In this document: in pieces, positions 46,644-54,838 of the stretch
Position numbering within the stretch: position 1 is the stretch's first letter
Layout: each line of letters begins with the position of its first letter
Assembly: GCF_000299875.1 (NCBI RefSeq)
Contig: NZ_AMRK01000001.1
Coordinates: forward strand, 1 to 64,000
Reading direction: 5' to 3'
Origin: Celeribacter baekdonensis B30
Lineage (GTDB): Bacteria; Pseudomonadota; Alphaproteobacteria; Rhodobacterales; Rhodobacteraceae
DNA length: 64,000 nt
Notes under the pieces: model-generated
The model's database searches: none
What the model was told of the DNA's origin: nothing
What the model saw: only the letters and a program-made list of their open reading frames with translations
Translations under genes and position numbers: made by a program

Positions 46644-47318
46644 ATGCATATCGAACCCGGAATCGTCACTGGCGCAAAAATTGCGCTGTCTTATGCCACT
46701 GCCGCTGGTGCTGGCCTCTACACTCTCAAACAATCCATCACCGCATTGAGCGAAAAAGGCGTGGCCTCTTTTGCGGCCCGCGCAGCGCTCTCAACAGCGG
46801 CTGTATTTACCTTTTTCCAAGTGCTGCCGCATCACGCGGTTGGCGTGTCTGAGGTCCATTTGATCCTCGGCTCCACGCTGTTCTTGCTGTTCGGTGCGGC
46901 CCCTGCCGCGCTTGGTTTGGCCCTTGGCCTTTTGGCGCAGGGCCTGTTCTTTGCCCCCTTCGATCTGCCGCAATACGGCATGAATGTCACCACCCTGCTC
47001 GTACCGCTCTTTGGCATCAAAGCCGTCGCAGAGCGCATTATCGCACCGGGCACCGCCTATGCCGATATCAGCTACAAGCAAGCCCTCGCACTCTCAACCA
47101 CCTATCAAGCCGGGATCGTGGCATGGGTTGGTTTCTGGGCATTTTACGGCCAAGGGGTCTCCGCCACCACACTGGCCTCCGTCGGCACATTCGGTGCGGC
47201 TTACATGACCGTCATCTTGATCGAACCGTTGGTGGATTTGGCCGTTTTGGCCGGGGCAAAAACGATCAAAGGTCTGGGTAACTCCGGCCTCGTGTCGCCG
47301 CGCACCTTGGCCGCCTGA
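46644..47318 (+). CDS. CbiM-like energy-coupling-factor permease (putative cobalt transport)
   Basis: A 224-residue membrane protein with about six hydrophobic segments. It begins MHIEPGIVTGAKIALSYATAA; the Met1-His2 start is the conserved metal-binding terminus of CbiM/NikM proteins and supports ATG 46644, 8 nt after GGAGG, over a TTG two codons earlier. Further motifs: HHAVGVSEVHLILGSTLFLLFGAAPAALGLALGL and QYGMNVTTLLVPLF. No CbiN, CbiQ or CbiO gene follows; cobW does. With the cobalamin riboswitch directly ahead, cobalt import is the best inference. Confidence 0.88.
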   Translation: MHIEPGIVTGAKIALSYATAAGAGLYTLKQSITALSEKGVASFAARAALSTAAVFTFFQVLPHHAVGVSEVHLILGSTLFLLFGAAPAALGLALGLLAQGLFFAPFDLPQYGMNVTTLLVPLFGIKAVAERIIAPGTAYADISYKQALALSTTYQAGIVAWVGFWAFYGQGVSATTLASVGTFGAAYMTVILIEPLVDLAVLAGAKTIKGLGNSGLVSPRTLAA

Positions 47319-47341
47319 GACCGCTCATTTCAATGATTTCG

Positions 47342-47378
47342 CGCCGGGGCTCGGGACATCCTGTGGCCCCGGCGTTTT
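47342..47378 (+). terminator. Terminator-like hairpin between the permease gene and cobW
   Basis: CGCCGGGGC, 15-nt loop, GCCCCGGCG, then TTTTC. The stem has nine pairs. It stands between two genes otherwise expected to be co-transcribed, 18 nt before cobW, so it may lower cobW expression or separate the units. Confidence 0.7.
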
Positions 47379-47395
47379 CATAAAGGACATCTAAA

Positions 47396-48445
47396 ATGGC
47401 TGCGAAAATTCCAGCAACGGTTGTGACCGGCTTTCTTGGCGCGGGCAAAACCACTCTCATTCGTCACATGTTGGCCAACGCGGGTGGCAAACGCATCGCT
47501 TTGATTATCAACGAATTTGGTGATCTGGGCGTCGACGGTGACATCCTCAAAGGCTGTGGCGACGAGACCTGCACCGAGGACGACATCATGGAGCTTTCGA
47601 ATGGCTGCATCTGCTGCACGGTCGCGGAGGATTTCATCCCGACGATGCAAAAACTATTGGAACGGGACAATAAACCCGACCATATCGTGATTGAAACATC
47701 CGGCCTCGCCCTGCCGCAACCTTTGGTGCGCGCGTTCAATTGGCCGGAGATTTCGACCAAAGTCACCGTCGATGGTGTGATCACCGTGGTGGATGGCAAG
47801 GCGGTTGATGAGGGCCGGTTCGCCCATAATGTCGCCGCCGTTGATGCCCAGCGCAAACTCGACGAAAACCTAGATCACGAAACCCCGCTCTCTGAGCTGT
47901 TCGAAGATCAAATCGCCTGTGCCGATATGATCGTAGTGAACAAAGCCGACCTTTTGGGCGAAGATCACGCCGACGCTTTGGTTGCCAAACTCAAAGGCGA
48001 GGCACGCGGCGGTGTTCAGGTTGTGCGCGCAAGCATGGGCGTGTTGCCGATTGATGTTTTGCTGGGTCAGGGAATCGGATCAGAGGGCGATATGGACGCA
48101 CGCGGCGAGGTGCATCATCATCACCACGATGATGAGGACGACGATCACCACCATCATGATCATGACGAGTTTGAAAGCTTTGTCGTCACGCGCGGCGAGA
48201 TCAAAGACCCCAAGGCCTTTGCCCGTCAAATCGCCGAGGTGATCCGCGCCCATGACATCCTGCGCCTCAAGGGATTCGTGGCGGTCGAGGGCAAACCGAT
48301 GCGCCTCACCGTTCAGGCCGTTGGCCCCCGCGTCGATCACTATTTCGACCAACCCTTTGGCACCGCGCCGCGGGATACGCGGCTGGTCGTCATTGGCGAA
48401 GCGGGCCTTGATCGCCTGTCAATCGAGACCGCGCTGAGTGCCTAA
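47396..48445 (+). CDS. cobW: CobW family GTP-binding metallochaperone
   Basis: A 349-residue G3E GTPase. Walker A GFLGAGKTT (12-20), the metal motif GCICC (CXCC), NKADLL for guanine recognition, and a His/Asp-rich loop (VHHHHHDDEDDDHHHHDHDEFE) before the C-terminal CobW domain. CobW is needed for cobalamin synthesis and is thought to deliver cobalt to CobN, which is encoded 256 bp downstream. No typical SD is clear (AAAGGACATCTAAA). Lies behind the riboswitch and the hairpin at 47342-47378. Confidence 0.94.
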   Translation: MAAKIPATVVTGFLGAGKTTLIRHMLANAGGKRIALIINEFGDLGVDGDILKGCGDETCTEDDIMELSNGCICCTVAEDFIPTMQKLLERDNKPDHIVIETSGLALPQPLVRAFNWPEISTKVTVDGVITVVDGKAVDEGRFAHNVAAVDAQRKLDENLDHETPLSELFEDQIACADMIVVNKADLLGEDHADALVAKLKGEARGGVQVVRASMGVLPIDVLLGQGIGSEGDMDARGEVHHHHHDDEDDDHHHHDHDEFESFVVTRGEIKDPKAFARQIAEVIRAHDILRLKGFVAVEGKPMRLTVQAVGPRVDHYFDQPFGTAPRDTRLVVIGEAGLDRLSIETALSA

Positions 48446-48452
48446 ATGATAA

Positions 48453-48484
48453 GAGAAAAGCGGCTTACTTGTCGCTTTTCTTTG
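48453..48484. terminator. Bidirectional terminator after cobW
   Basis: GAAAAGCG (48455-48462), loop, CGCTTTTC (48473-48480) then TTTG. It overlaps the last codons of the 55-residue gene on the other strand and can end both transcripts. Confidence 0.8.
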
Positions 48485-48632
48485 CCTCAGCCGCCGCTTT
48501 CATCCGGGCCAAAAGCTCCGCCTTGGGCGTCTTTGTCCCATAGGGGTTTTTCGATGTCCCCTTGGCGTTATGTTCATCATGCTTCGGTGCGTTCTTGCCA
48601 CGTTTTGGGGCGCCCATTTTACCATAATCCAT
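48465..48632 (-). CDS. Small Lys-rich conserved-type protein, 55 residues
   Basis: A short gene on the minus strand between cobW and cobN: it begins MDYGKMGAPKRGKNAPKHD and ends AAAEAKKSDK. Rich in Lys, Ala and Gly; the C-terminal half (TPKAELLARMKAAAEAKKS) looks helical, the N-terminal half disordered. Preceded by CAGGAGACCCCTCA then ATG at 48632, a good ribosome site. I believe similar MDYGKMGAPKRGKNAP proteins occur in Rhodobacteraceae, but I know no function. Its presence means cobN is not simply continuous with cobW. Confidence 0.75.
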   Translation of the reverse strand: MDYGKMGAPKRGKNAPKHDEHNAKGTSKNPYGTKTPKAELLARMKAAAEAKKSDK

Positions 48633-48701
48633 TGAGGGGTCTCCTGAGAGTTTCCCCGCTCATGACGCAAGACGCGCGGTAAGACAAGGAAAGAGAAAGC
48701 G

Positions 48702-51700
48702 ATGCACCTGCTCGCGGCCACCCCCGGCTCCATTGATGATGGCAAAGACGCGGTCGATCTGGGGCAAACCCCCGCCGATCTGGTGGTGATTTCCGCCGCA
48801 GATACCGAGCTTGCCCTGCTCTCAGAGGCACGCAGTACAATGGCTGCGCCCCCCGCGATGCGCTTGGCTTCGATGTTACATCTGCGTCACCCGATGTCGG
48901 TCGACATGCATCTGGATGACTGCGCCACCAAATCCAAACTGGTGATTGCACGGGTGCTCGGCGGATCGGGTTATTGGAAATACGGCTTGGAGCAATATGC
49001 CGCGCGGCTCTATGAGGCGGGCGTGCCTTTCGTCGCCCTGCCCGGTGATGACAAACCGGATGCGGAATTGGCCGCCTTGTCGACGATCCCGACAGAGGAT
49101 TACCACCAACTTTGGGCCTATCTGACCGAAGGTGGCGCGGAAAATGCGGTGGCGTTCTTGACCTACGCGCGTGCCTTGGTCGACGGTGGCGACAGGCCCG
49201 GCCCCGCCAGACCGCTGTTGCGGGCAGGACTCTATTGGCCTGGCAATGGGATAGCTGACCTAGATCAGATAAAATCGCAGTGGCAAGAGGGTGCGCCCGT
49301 GGTACCGCTGATCTTTTATCGTGCTCTGGTACAGGGAGCGGGGCTTGCGCCGATAAACCGCTTGGTGAAGTCGCTGTTGCGCCAGGGGTTGAACCCGATG
49401 CCGATCTTTGTCGCCTCACTGAAAGATCCAATTTCTGCCGCCACATTAGAAGCGCTGTTTTTAGATGCGCCACCGGATGTCATTCTCAATTGCACCGCGT
49501 TTGCCGTCGGCACTCCCGAGGGCGGCGGCCCGGACAATCCCCTCGCCGCCCCCTTTGCCAATCAGGCCCCGGTGTTCCAAGTCGTGCTTGCGGGCTCATC
49601 GCATGAGGCATGGGACGAGGGCACAACCGGTTTGTCGGCCCGCGACATTGCGATGAACGTCGCCCTGCCCGAAATTGATGGTCGCATTCTGTCGCGCGCC
49701 ATCTCATTCAAAGGGGAGGCCTATTTTGACGCCGCCACCGAATGCACCATCGCCACCTATCATGCGGACGGATCGCGCATTGCTTTTGTTGCGGAACTGG
49801 CCGCCCGCTGGGCCCATCTGCGCCGCGCCGACAAGGCAGACCGCAAACTGGCGCTGATCCTCGCCAACTATCCAAATAAGGATGGGCGTTTGGCCAATGG
49901 TGTTGGCCTCGACACACCCGCCGCCACGGTGAACACCCTCAAAGCGCTCTCCAGTCAGGGCTACTCAGTCGAGGGCGTACCGGATGACAGCGATGCCTTG
50001 ATGCAGGCGATTTTGTCAGGTCCAACCAATTGGCTGACAGATCGCTCCATACGTGAGGGCGGTGTGCGCTTGTCACTCGATGCGTATAAAAGCGCATATA
50101 ATTCTATCCCTTACGAGGCCCGGCAAGAGATTGAAGCGCGTTGGGGTCCCCCCGAAGACGATCCGTTTGTGGGGCAAGATGGCTTTGCGCTTTCTGTGCT
50201 ACGTTATGGCAACGCGGTCGTCGGAATCCAGCCCGCGCGCGGGTATAACATTGACCCGACCGAGACCTATCACGCCCCTGACCTTGTGCCGCCACACAAT
50301 TATCTGGCCTTCTACTTTTGGCTCCGTTTTGAATTTGGCGCCGACGCGTTGGTCCATATGGGCAAACATGGCAATCTCGAATGGCTGCCCGGCAAGGCGC
50401 TTGCGCTCTCGGAGACCTGTTATCCCGAGGTCATCATGGGACCGATGCCGCATCTTTATCCGTTTATCGTCAACGATCCGGGCGAGGGCACACAGGCCAA
50501 ACGCCGCGCCCAAGCGGTGATCTTGGATCACCTCACCCCGCCTTTGACCCGTGCCGAAACCTACGGCCCACTGCGTGATCTTGAGGCTCTGGTGGACGAG
50601 TATTTCGAAGCCGCGGGCGTCGATCCGCGCCGCATCGCCAGCCTACGAAAAGAAATTTTGAGCCTCTCCTCCGTAACCGGACTGGACCACGACGTCGGCA
50701 TGACCGGACGCGATGAGGACGGCGATCTGGCGAAACTTGATGCCTACCTGTGTGAACTGAAAGAAGCGCAAATCCGCGATGGGTTGCACATCTTTGGCAC
50801 CGCTCCCGAAGGCCGTTTGGCGCGGGATTTGGGTCTGGCTTTGGTGCGTGTGCCTCGGGGCAACGGCACGGGGGCTGATGCCTCCTTTGTGCGGGCTTTG
50901 GCTCTGGATTTGGGCCTTAACTTTGATCCGCTCGACTGTGACATGGCCGCACCATGGGAGGGGCCGAAACCCAATTGCCTGACTAAAGTCAGCAATTCAA
51001 ATTGGCGCAGTCATGGCGACACCGTTGAGCGATTGGAGCTGTTGTGTGCAACCCTTTTAGATGAGCAAGCTGACGCCCCCGGCCCTGCCTCAGCTTTGGT
51101 GTTGGCGCATCTGCGCGATACCGTTTTGCCCACGGTGACGGCCTGTGGCCCCGCCGAGATGTCCGCGCTTTTAACCGGTCTTGACGGTCGGTTTATTCCC
51201 CCCGGCCCCTCAGGTGCCCCCACACGCGGGCGGTTGGATGTTCTGCCCACCGGGCGCAACTTTTTCTCTGTCGATGCCCGCGCCGTGCCAACACAGACCG
51301 CATGGCAACTCGGGTGGAAATCGGCCAATCTTTTGATTGAACGGCATTTGCAGGACCAAGGCGACTGGCCGCGCGCGATGTTGGTCACTGCTTGGGGCAC
51401 CGCCAATATGCGCACGGGCGGAGACGACATTGCGCAGGCTTTGGCGCTGATGGGGGTCAAGCCGACATGGGATGCGATGTCGCGCCGCGTCACCGGGTTT
51501 GAAATCCTACCGGCTTCGGTTTTGGGCCGTCCGCGCGTGGATGTGACGCTCAGGGTTTCCGGCTTTTTCCGCGATGCCTTTCCGCAACTGATCGCGCTGG
51601 TCGATAGTGCTGCGCGCGCGGTTCAGGCCTTGGACGAATCTGATGCGGACAATCCCGCCGCAGCGCGGGCGCGCAGGGGCGCAAGCACGGCGCGGGTGTT

Positions 51701-52379
51701 TGGATCAAAACCCGGTGCTTACGGCGCAGGACTTCAGGCAATGATCGACGAGAGGATTTGGGACAACCGATCCGATCTGGCCGATGCCTATTTGGAATGG
51801 GGCGGCTATACCTATGGCGCGGGACAAGAGGGCGTGAAGGATCGCGCCGGATTTGCCGCACGCCTGTCCGAAGTCGAAGCCATCGTGCAAAACCAAGACA
51901 ACCGCGAGCACGACCTGTTGGACAGTGACGATTACTACCAATTTGAGGGTGGTGCAGCGGCAGCGGTCGCGACATTACAGGGGCAAGATCGACCGATCTA
52001 TCACAACGACCATTCCCGCCCCGAACGCCCGGTGATCCGCACATTGGACGAAGAAATCGGCCGGGTGATCCGCTCGCGCGTGGTCAATCCGAAATGGATC
52101 GACGGGGTCAAACGCCATGGCTACAAGGGCGCCTTTGAAATCGCCGCCACGGTCGATTACCTCTTTGCCTTTTCGGCCACGACCCATGCGGTCAAGGACC
52201 ACCATTTCGATCACGTATACGGCGCCTTCATTGAGGATAACGTGACCCGCACATTTATTGCGGATCACAACGCGCCTGCGCTCAAAGAGATCGCAGAGCG
52301 GCTTTTGGAGGCCATAGAACGTGGGCTTTGGCAGCCTCGATCCAATTCAGCCCGCGCACTGTTGGAGGGACTCGCATGA
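48702..52379 (+). CDS. cobN: Cobaltochelatase subunit CobN
   Basis: A 1225-residue large subunit of the ATP-dependent cobalt chelatase that inserts cobalt into hydrogenobyrinate a,c-diamide with CobS and CobT (not in this window). Typical blocks: IARVLGGSGYWKYGLEQYA, NYPNKDGRLANGVGLDTPAATV, DALVHMGKHGNLEWLPGKALALS, AWGTANMRTGGDDIAQALALMG, FRDAFPQLIALVDSA and the C-terminal NPKWIDGVKRHGYKGAFEIAATVDYLFAFSATT. ATG at 48702 after AAGGAAAGAGAAAGCG. Length is near the usual 1200-1300. The stop overlaps the next start. Confidence 0.98.
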   Translation: MHLLAATPGSIDDGKDAVDLGQTPADLVVISAADTELALLSEARSTMAAPPAMRLASMLHLRHPMSVDMHLDDCATKSKLVIARVLGGSGYWKYGLEQYAARLYEAGVPFVALPGDDKPDAELAALSTIPTEDYHQLWAYLTEGGAENAVAFLTYARALVDGGDRPGPARPLLRAGLYWPGNGIADLDQIKSQWQEGAPVVPLIFYRALVQGAGLAPINRLVKSLLRQGLNPMPIFVASLKDPISAATLEALFLDAPPDVILNCTAFAVGTPEGGGPDNPLAAPFANQAPVFQVVLAGSSHEAWDEGTTGLSARDIAMNVALPEIDGRILSRAISFKGEAYFDAATECTIATYHADGSRIAFVAELAARWAHLRRADKADRKLALILANYPNKDGRLANGVGLDTPAATVNTLKALSSQGYSVEGVPDDSDALMQAILSGPTNWLTDRSIREGGVRLSLDAYKSAYNSIPYEARQEIEARWGPPEDDPFVGQDGFALSVLRYGNAVVGIQPARGYNIDPTETYHAPDLVPPHNYLAFYFWLRFEFGADALVHMGKHGNLEWLPGKALALSETCYPEVIMGPMPHLYPFIVNDPGEGTQAKRRAQAVILDHLTPPLTRAETYGPLRDLEALVDEYFEAAGVDPRRIASLRKEILSLSSVTGLDHDVGMTGRDEDGDLAKLDAYLCELKEAQIRDGLHIFGTAPEGRLARDLGLALVRVPRGNGTGADASFVRALALDLGLNFDPLDCDMAAPWEGPKPNCLTKVSNSNWRSHGDTVERLELLCATLLDEQADAPGPASALVLAHLRDTVLPTVTACGPAEMSALLTGLDGRFIPPGPSGAPTRGRLDVLPTGRNFFSVDARAVPTQTAWQLGWKSANLLIERHLQDQGDWPRAMLVTAWGTANMRTGGDDIAQALALMGVKPTWDAMSRRVTGFEILPASVLGRPRVDVTLRVSGFFRDAFPQLIALVDSAARAVQALDESDADNPAAARARRGASTARVFGSKPGAYGAGLQAMIDERIWDNRSDLADAYLEWGGYTYGAGQEGVKDRAGFAARLSEVEAIVQNQDNREHDLLDSDDYYQFEGGAAAAVATLQGQDRPIYHNDHSRPERPVIRTLDEEIGRVIRSRVVNPKWIDGVKRHGYKGAFEIAATVDYLFAFSATTHAVKDHHFDHVYGAFIEDNVTRTFIADHNAPALKEIAERLLEAIERGLWQPRSNSARALLEGLA

Positions 52380-52855
52380 TCCCGGAACGGATTTTGGCAC
52401 ATGATCCCCGACTTCCGGAGGTTTTGCGGCTGATCCAAACGGAATTTGCCGATATGGATGGGCGGGTTGATCCCCCGTCCTCGATGCATCGCCTCACGTT
52501 GGGCTCGATTGCGCAAGAGGCCGAGATGCATGAAATCTGGGCCATGGGCTCGCCGCCCGTTGCCTGTGTGATCCTGACGCCAAAGCCCGGGCGGCTGTAT
52601 ATCGGCAAGCTTGCGGTGGCAAAGTCTCAGCGTGGACAGGGGCTTGCCCGTGATCTCATGCATCATGCCGAAGTGCGGGCTTTGGACTTGGGGTTTGCGG
52701 TTTTGGAGCTTCAGACGCGGGTGGAATTGGTCGAAAACCACGCCACCTTCCGCGCCTTGGGCTTTGAGGAGTGTGGGCGTACGGCACATGTCGGATATGA
52801 TCGACCCACCTCGATCACGTTCCAAAAACGCCTCAGCGCCACCGCCAAGGTTTGA
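52376..52855 (+). CDS. GNAT family N-acetyltransferase
   Basis: A 159-residue acetyltransferase fold. The acetyl-CoA loop is KLAVAKSQRGQGLARDLM (Q/R-x-x-G-x-G/A), followed by the C-terminal LGFEECGRTAHVGYDRPTS. The ATG overlaps the cobN stop (ATGA), so it is translated with cobN; whether it modifies a corrin or metal ligand, or is merely carried along, is unknown. Confidence 0.88.
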   Translation: MIPERILAHDPRLPEVLRLIQTEFADMDGRVDPPSSMHRLTLGSIAQEAEMHEIWAMGSPPVACVILTPKPGRLYIGKLAVAKSQRGQGLARDLMHHAEVRALDLGFAVLELQTRVELVENHATFRALGFEECGRTAHVGYDRPTSITFQKRLSATAKV

Positions 52856-53207
52856 TGTTACAGGTCCCCGCGACCCACTCTTTGGCCGCAGTCCCTGTGC
52901 TACACTCCAACTGCCCCTTGGACATGGCCTGATCCCCCACAAACGTTCCCTTTTTGAGGGCACAGCCCGTCACCAGAACCGCAGCTTCTTCCATTTCCAA
53001 CAGAATTTGCAGGCGTGAAGGCGGCGGGAACACCATGTTCACCCGATGTACCTCGACACAATTTCGGGTCTCTTCGGTGTAGACGCGGTAGGTATTTCCG
53101 CCCAGTTCGACGGAGGAAAACCCTGCGCGGGAGTAGCCCAAGGCTGGGCTGTCGGCGACACATGCGGGGAAGATCAAAAACGGCAGAAGGGTGAGGACGT
53201 GTTTCAT
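52833..53207 (-). CDS. Putative small lipoprotein
   Basis: A 124-residue protein with a lipoprotein signal (MKHVLTLLPFLIFPAC; the lipobox is a weak FPAC, cysteine at residue 16). The mature part has three more cysteines (RNCVEV, VTGCALKK, ECSTG) and a fourth near the end (GTCNIKPW), hinting at disulphides. A start seven codons upstream (53228) is possible. A perfect TTAA-N7-TTAA CtrA-type site lies at 53231-53245. Overlaps convergently with the GNAT gene end by 23 nt. No family recognised. Confidence 0.72.
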   Translation of the reverse strand: MKHVLTLLPFLIFPACVADSPALGYSRAGFSSVELGGNTYRVYTEETRNCVEVHRVNMVFPPPSRLQILLEMEEAAVLVTGCALKKGTFVGDQAMSKGQLECSTGTAAKEWVAGTCNIKPWRWR

Positions 53208-53230
53208 CCGCCCAGATTGGCCGGACATGG

Positions 53231-53245
53231 TTAACAGAGCGTTAA
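53231..53245. promoter_or_regulatory. Candidate CtrA box
   Basis: TTAACAGAGCGTTAA: an exact TTAA-N7-TTAA, the full CtrA consensus of alphaproteobacteria, in the gap ahead of the lipoprotein gene. It lies only about 24 bp before the chosen start, so it could act as an operator or belong to a start further upstream. Confidence 0.35.
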
Positions 53246-53281
53246 ACGTCCCTATCAAACGCAATCACACAGCATAGAGAG

Positions 53282-54130
53282 CTAAAACGACTGCGTGTCG
53301 CCTCGTTTGGGGTCCAAAAGGTTCGAGGGGCCAGATTCCAGCACTTCAACCTCATCCCCAAGCACAATGCTGCCCGGCTCTTCGACCACAAGATTTTGAC
53401 CAAAGATAATTTTTCCGGTCACTGCCCGGTGAATACGGCGCAGCGTTGCCAACGGTTCGTTGCGATGGGTCTGCTCGCCGGTGCTTGGGTCCTGCGTGAC
53501 CATGACACACCGCTCACAGGGCTTGACCACACGGAAAATCGTCGACCCGATGCGGATCACTTTCCATGTGTCTTCGGACCACGGTTCAATATCGCCACCG
53601 ACAACAACATTTGGGCGAAAACGGCGCATTTCGACGGGGGTTTCAAGCTCCGCATTGAGTTCGGCCAGCGAGGCTTGCGTGGTCAAAAGCACGGGAAACC
53701 CGTCAGACAGTGCCGTGAAATGATCACCCGGCGCATAGGCGCGATCCACGACACGCTGTGCCGTGTCAGGAAAATAGACCAGCCTCACTTCGCGTTCGAG
53801 CGCGGAGGAGAGGAAATGCGAAGCGTAGTTGCCAGCATCCTCAACCCCATCAATCCCGGTCGAAAACACTTTGACCTTACAGGGCGCGCCGGACGGAATC
53901 GGAATATCAAAACGGTCACTTTCAAAGGAGATCGAAATTCCATGTGGCGTGGTCACCGCGCTCAAATGCGCCAACCGTGGCAACTCCCGGCGGGTCGCAA
54001 CCACGCCATTGGCATAAACCACAGCCCAGCGCCGGTCGCCTTCAACCCCCAAACCACGCACCTCAGCCGCGGCCATATCTGTGCCGCTGACGCTTTTGAC
54101 AGGGTAGGTTGTGATGCGTGCAAGTTTCAT
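53282..54130 (-). CDS. MOSC domain protein (YcbX type)
   Basis: A 282-residue protein with an N-terminal MOSC beta-barrel (MKLARITTYPVKSVSGTDMAAAEV, GLGVEGDRRWAVV) and a C-terminal MOSC domain containing KPCERCVMVTQDPSTGE, the conserved cysteine that binds a sulphurated molybdenum cofactor in the family. Relatives reduce N-hydroxylated compounds with electrons from a ferredoxin or carry sulphur; no fused ferredoxin domain here. ATG 54130; the frame is open to 54202 but without family support. Confidence 0.88.
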   Translation of the reverse strand: MKLARITTYPVKSVSGTDMAAAEVRGLGVEGDRRWAVVYANGVVATRRELPRLAHLSAVTTPHGISISFESDRFDIPIPSGAPCKVKVFSTGIDGVEDAGNYASHFLSSALEREVRLVYFPDTAQRVVDRAYAPGDHFTALSDGFPVLLTTQASLAELNAELETPVEMRRFRPNVVVGGDIEPWSEDTWKVIRIGSTIFRVVKPCERCVMVTQDPSTGEQTHRNEPLATLRRIHRAVTGKIIFGQNLVVEEPGSIVLGDEVEVLESGPSNLLDPKRGDTQSF

Positions 54131-54475
54131 TGGCTCCTCGGTCGCCGGTTCAAGATTGGCCCACTCATAAGTGATTCGTCCACGAAAGAGCAGTTGGCTC
54201 AAAAGACAGGCGCGCGCATGCTATTTGGCTGCGCCATGCGCCCCCGACTCAACTGTAAATCGCTCCCCTTAACCCTACGCCAATTTGGCTGCGCACAAAA
54301 CGCTCCGCGACCAAAACCTGCGCAATTCGTATTCTCCGCCCTCCTAAAGTACACGTTCTTAGGGAGCGGCCTTTTTCTTGCGTCCGGCGTCTTGCATCCG
54401 GCCATCCCCGCTTGCAGCCCTTAGCCCGCGCTGCGATGATGCCCTTTGACGCGAAAGCAAAACAAAGGGCGCGAC
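54131..54475. promoter_or_regulatory. MOSC-lrgA divergent gap with direct repeat and SD-covering hairpin
   Basis: 345 bp without a credible gene. The 12-mer ATTTGGCTGCGC occurs at 54223-54234 and again at 54283-54294, exactly 60 bp apart. An inverted pair CGCTCC (54309-54314 region) / GGAGCG (54362-54367 region) lies closer to lrgA. At the end, GCCCTTTG (54441-54448) pairs with CAAAGGGC (54463-54470), covering the only purine-rich site before the lrgA ATG. Confidence 0.5.
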
Positions 54476-54838
54476 ATGATCCTACATTTCGGACTGTTTT
54501 TGGGCTTTCAGCTTGTCGGAGAAACAATCGCACGGATTTTTGCATTGCGCTTACCCGGCCCAGTGATTGGCATGATCCTTTTGGCGGTTCTGCTTTTGAC
54601 GCGCCCCAAAATCGGCACAGCCATTGAGAAAACCGCGACCGGATTTTTATCGCATCTGTCCTTGCTTTATGTGCCTGCGGGCGTCGGCATCGTGCAATAT
54701 CTTGATCAAGTGTCTGAAATCGGCCTGCCTTTGGCCGTGGCTCTTGTCGGCTCGACTGTTCTGGCCATTGCTGCGGGTGCTCTGACATTCAAATACGTCA
54801 ACCGCCTGCTGGGTGTCGCCGATGAGACGCCGCTATGA
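54476..54838 (+). CDS. lrgA: CidA/LrgA family holin-like protein
   Basis: A 120-residue membrane protein with about four hydrophobic segments: LHFGLFLGFQLVGETIARIFALRLPGPVIGMILLAVLLL is the CidA/LrgA start, then FLSHLSLLYVPAGVGIVQY. In Gram-positive bacteria these proteins influence murein hydrolase activity and cell death, or act in carbon-acid transport with LrgB. ATG 54476; its ribosome site lies in the hairpin at 54441-54470. Overlaps lrgB by 4 nt. Confidence 0.9.
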   Translation: MILHFGLFLGFQLVGETIARIFALRLPGPVIGMILLAVLLLTRPKIGTAIEKTATGFLSHLSLLYVPAGVGIVQYLDQVSEIGLPLAVALVGSTVLAIAAGALTFKYVNRLLGVADETPL

